Source of the DNA: SZAS-103 sp036496805
Lineage (GTDB): Bacteria > Pseudomonadota > Gammaproteobacteria > Xanthomonadales > Xanthomonadaceae
Length of the DNA stretch: 64,000 nucleotides
Direction of reading: 5' to 3'
Assembly: GCA_036496805.1 (NCBI GenBank)
Contig: DASXKN010000031.1
Coordinates: forward strand, 12,889 to 76,888
Of the stretch, positions 63,024 to 64,000 are shown one piece after another. The notes under the pieces were generated by a model that ran no database searches, was not told where the DNA came from, and saw only the letters and a list, made by a program, of their open reading frames with translations. The position numbers were made by a program, and so were the translations under genes. How positions within the stretch are numbered: the first letter of the stretch is position 1; every line of letters starts with the position of its first letter.

Positions 63024-63389
63024 GTTGGCCGGGTTTTTTGCCGGATCGCGCGGCGGTCCAGTCGCGACACCCTTCGCGACTTTCTGAATACCCAGGCCAG
63101 GGCAAGCCTTGTCGGTGATGGTCGCCGGCAGTCCGCATGGGCGCACTTTCCGCGACGAACGAAGATCTTCGAGTACAACTTCGCGAAATCGCGCCCGTCT
63201 TTTCGCACCACCTGTTCGTGCGGATATCAGATAGCGCCCCGGATTCGATAGGCACGCGACATGCCACGACGCGAACCCAGGCCCAAAGGTCGAAGCAAGC
63301 CGCTGTGACGCAAAGGGATTTCACGTTGACAGGACAGCAGCCGATCCTGAACATGCCGTGCATATCCCCGATTTCGGGGTCTACTTGGC
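63024..63389. other. Intergenic region after tRNA-Ala without a supported gene
   Basis: About 365 nt. The base composition changes from GC-rich to more mixed along the stretch. I see a TTTTTTG run near 63037 and a CCCCG-ATTT-CGGGG hairpin at 63366-63379. There is no attachment-site duplication of the tRNA 3' end and no integrase. This is the border between core chromosome and an AT-richer accessory stretch. Confidence 0.5.
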
Positions 63390-63403
63390 GTTAGGCTGCT
63401 TAT

Positions 63404-63865
63404 ATGCGCTGGTCCAAATTACGAAGTTTGATTGAAGAACGATTCACGTCGTCGCTGGGCAATCGGCTGGCTATACACAGCGCCGCTTATGGTAATTGCA
63501 GTTGCGGCCATTGCTGGATCACACTAGATAAAGAAGTCATTGCTAACTTCTGCACTCGTGCGTATTTCAACAAGGAGCTCTATCAAGCCGCAGAAGAGAA
63601 TCCTATGTACAAGCACCAACTTGTCATGTACGGAGAGAAGAGCCGGCAAGGCGCATACGTTTCAATGTTCGACTTCGTTCATACGCTCAGCATCGAACAG
63701 GCCCTAGAGTCGGAAGATGTGCTCGTACAGGCCCTTGCTGTCGTTGATAGCCGCGTTGGAAAACGCAGGCTTGCCGCAATCAACGCAGAAAAACTACATC
63801 CGCTTGCCTTCAGGCTCCTGGAAATCCGTCGAGTTGCAGAATCCGGTCTGGAGCCCTGTGCCTAA
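63404..63865 (+). CDS. SF0329-like hypothetical protein, cassette-type setting
   Basis: A 153-residue protein. MRWSKLRSLIEERFTSSLGNRLAIHSAAYG and WITLDKEVIANFCTRAYFN resemble the small uncharacterised SF0329 family; function unknown. It is clearly less GC-rich than the rest of the window, so probably acquired. GTTAGGC lies 7 nt before the ATG (63390-63396) and GCCTAAC covers its stop codon (63860-63866): the spacing and order are those of an integron gene cassette, although no complete attC follows. Confidence 0.75.
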   Translation: MRWSKLRSLIEERFTSSLGNRLAIHSAAYGNCSCGHCWITLDKEVIANFCTRAYFNKELYQAAEENPMYKHQLVMYGEKSRQGAYVSMFDFVHTLSIEQALESEDVLVQALAVVDSRVGKRRLAAINAEKLHPLAFRLLEIRRVAESGLEPCA

Positions 63866-64000
63866 CTATGCGTGTATGGACTCCTCCTGCAAGTAGCCGC
63901 GTTTAGCCTGTTGATCGTTGCGAAGCGAATCGATTGCAGTCGTGTATTCGGCCTTGAGGTGGATGGTTTGCATCCTGGCCATCATGGAATCCGCGGACCG
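63866..64000 (-). CDS. C-terminal fragment of a hypothetical protein (runs off the right edge)
   Basis: An open frame of 44 codons entering from the right edge and ending in TAG at 63866-63868, directly against the TAA of the plus-strand gene. Residues such as MMARMQTIHLKAEYTTAIDS then LRNDQQAKRGYLQEESIHA look like a helical, charged protein end. No family is recognised. It may be a convergent accessory gene or chance. Confidence 0.35.
   Translation of the reverse strand, partial: RSADSMMARMQTIHLKAEYTTAIDSLRNDQQAKRGYLQEESIHA

Noticed and set aside
63390..64000. A complete attC/integron array
   Set aside because: Only the two outer core sites are seen; no GTTRRRY site follows within the window and no integrase is present. 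Kept only as a hypothesis.

Overview
This is a high-GC chromosomal window whose genes look like those of the Xanthomonadaceae/Lysobacteraceae. The best markers are the arginine genes: an acetylornithine-type carbamoyltransferase (argF'), its partner deacetylase, a fused acetylglutamate kinase/synthase, and a TrpR-like gene heading the his operon. FimX, a lexA2-imuA-imuB-dnaE2 cassette and a K/A/P-tailed DksA fit the same group. Nearly all of it is core chromosome. There is no CRISPR array, no transposase and no integrase. Accessory DNA appears only at the right edge (from about 63.0 kb) and perhaps at 34.2-34.6 kb, where base composition drops.

Layout. 0-7 kb (minus): the start of the his operon (TrpR-like gene, hisG, 5' part of hisD) and an ATGA-coupled hisS-hutH pair followed by a serine hydrolase. 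7-9.6 kb: tRNA-Pro(CGG) and a TonB-dependent receptor. 9.6-18.3 kb (minus): an arginine operon argF'-argG-argE-argB/A-(GNAT)-(membrane protein)-argC-argH, preceded by an Arg-rich leader peptide and a terminator hairpin that look like an attenuator. 18.4-22.2 kb: a glycine-zipper protein, cysS-sufE, a cyclase-like protein and an acetyltransferase. 22.2-27 kb: a structured leader followed by a hybrid-PAS histidine kinase, a receiver protein and a REC-PAS-GAF-GGDEF-EAL protein. 27-30 kb: DksA-like protein, yidD and a dihydroorotase. 30-33 kb: a siaABCD-type phospho-switch controlling a diguanylate cyclase. 33-39 kb: M23 peptidase, a small BamE-like protein, and a DUF2339/DUF3999 membrane pair.

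39-45.5 kb: folE2 with a Zur-like box, a squalene/phytoene-synthase-like protein, gph, ubiG, a duplicated ubiG 5' fragment, mtaD, then divergent efp and epmB (the lysine aminomutase that acts in EF-P modification). 45.6-54.5 kb: fimX, then the SOS mutasome lexA2-imuA-imuB-dnaE2. Between imuB and dnaE2 lie three tandem 56-bp units, each a 19-codon mini-ORF joined to the next by a 4-nt stop/start overlap. 54.5-59 kb: gluQ, then phaB-like, phaR and a second phaB-like gene (polyhydroxyalkanoate metabolism). 58.7-62.9 kb: M48 peptidase, SUMF1-like lipoprotein, rnd and tRNA-Ala(CGC). 63.4-64 kb: an AT-richer gene bracketed by integron-like core sites.

Recurring themes are c-di-GMP signalling (one GGDEF with intact motif, two GGDEF-EAL proteins with degenerate motifs, a cognate phospho-switch), amino-acid biosynthesis with local regulation, and very tight translational coupling (many ATGA/GTGA overlaps). 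The most unusual items are the arg leader/attenuator, the imuB-dnaE2 mini-ORF relay, the ubiG 5' duplication that keeps its coupling, and the structured leader before the c-di-GMP/kinase operon. All functions are read from sequence alone; no database search was run.
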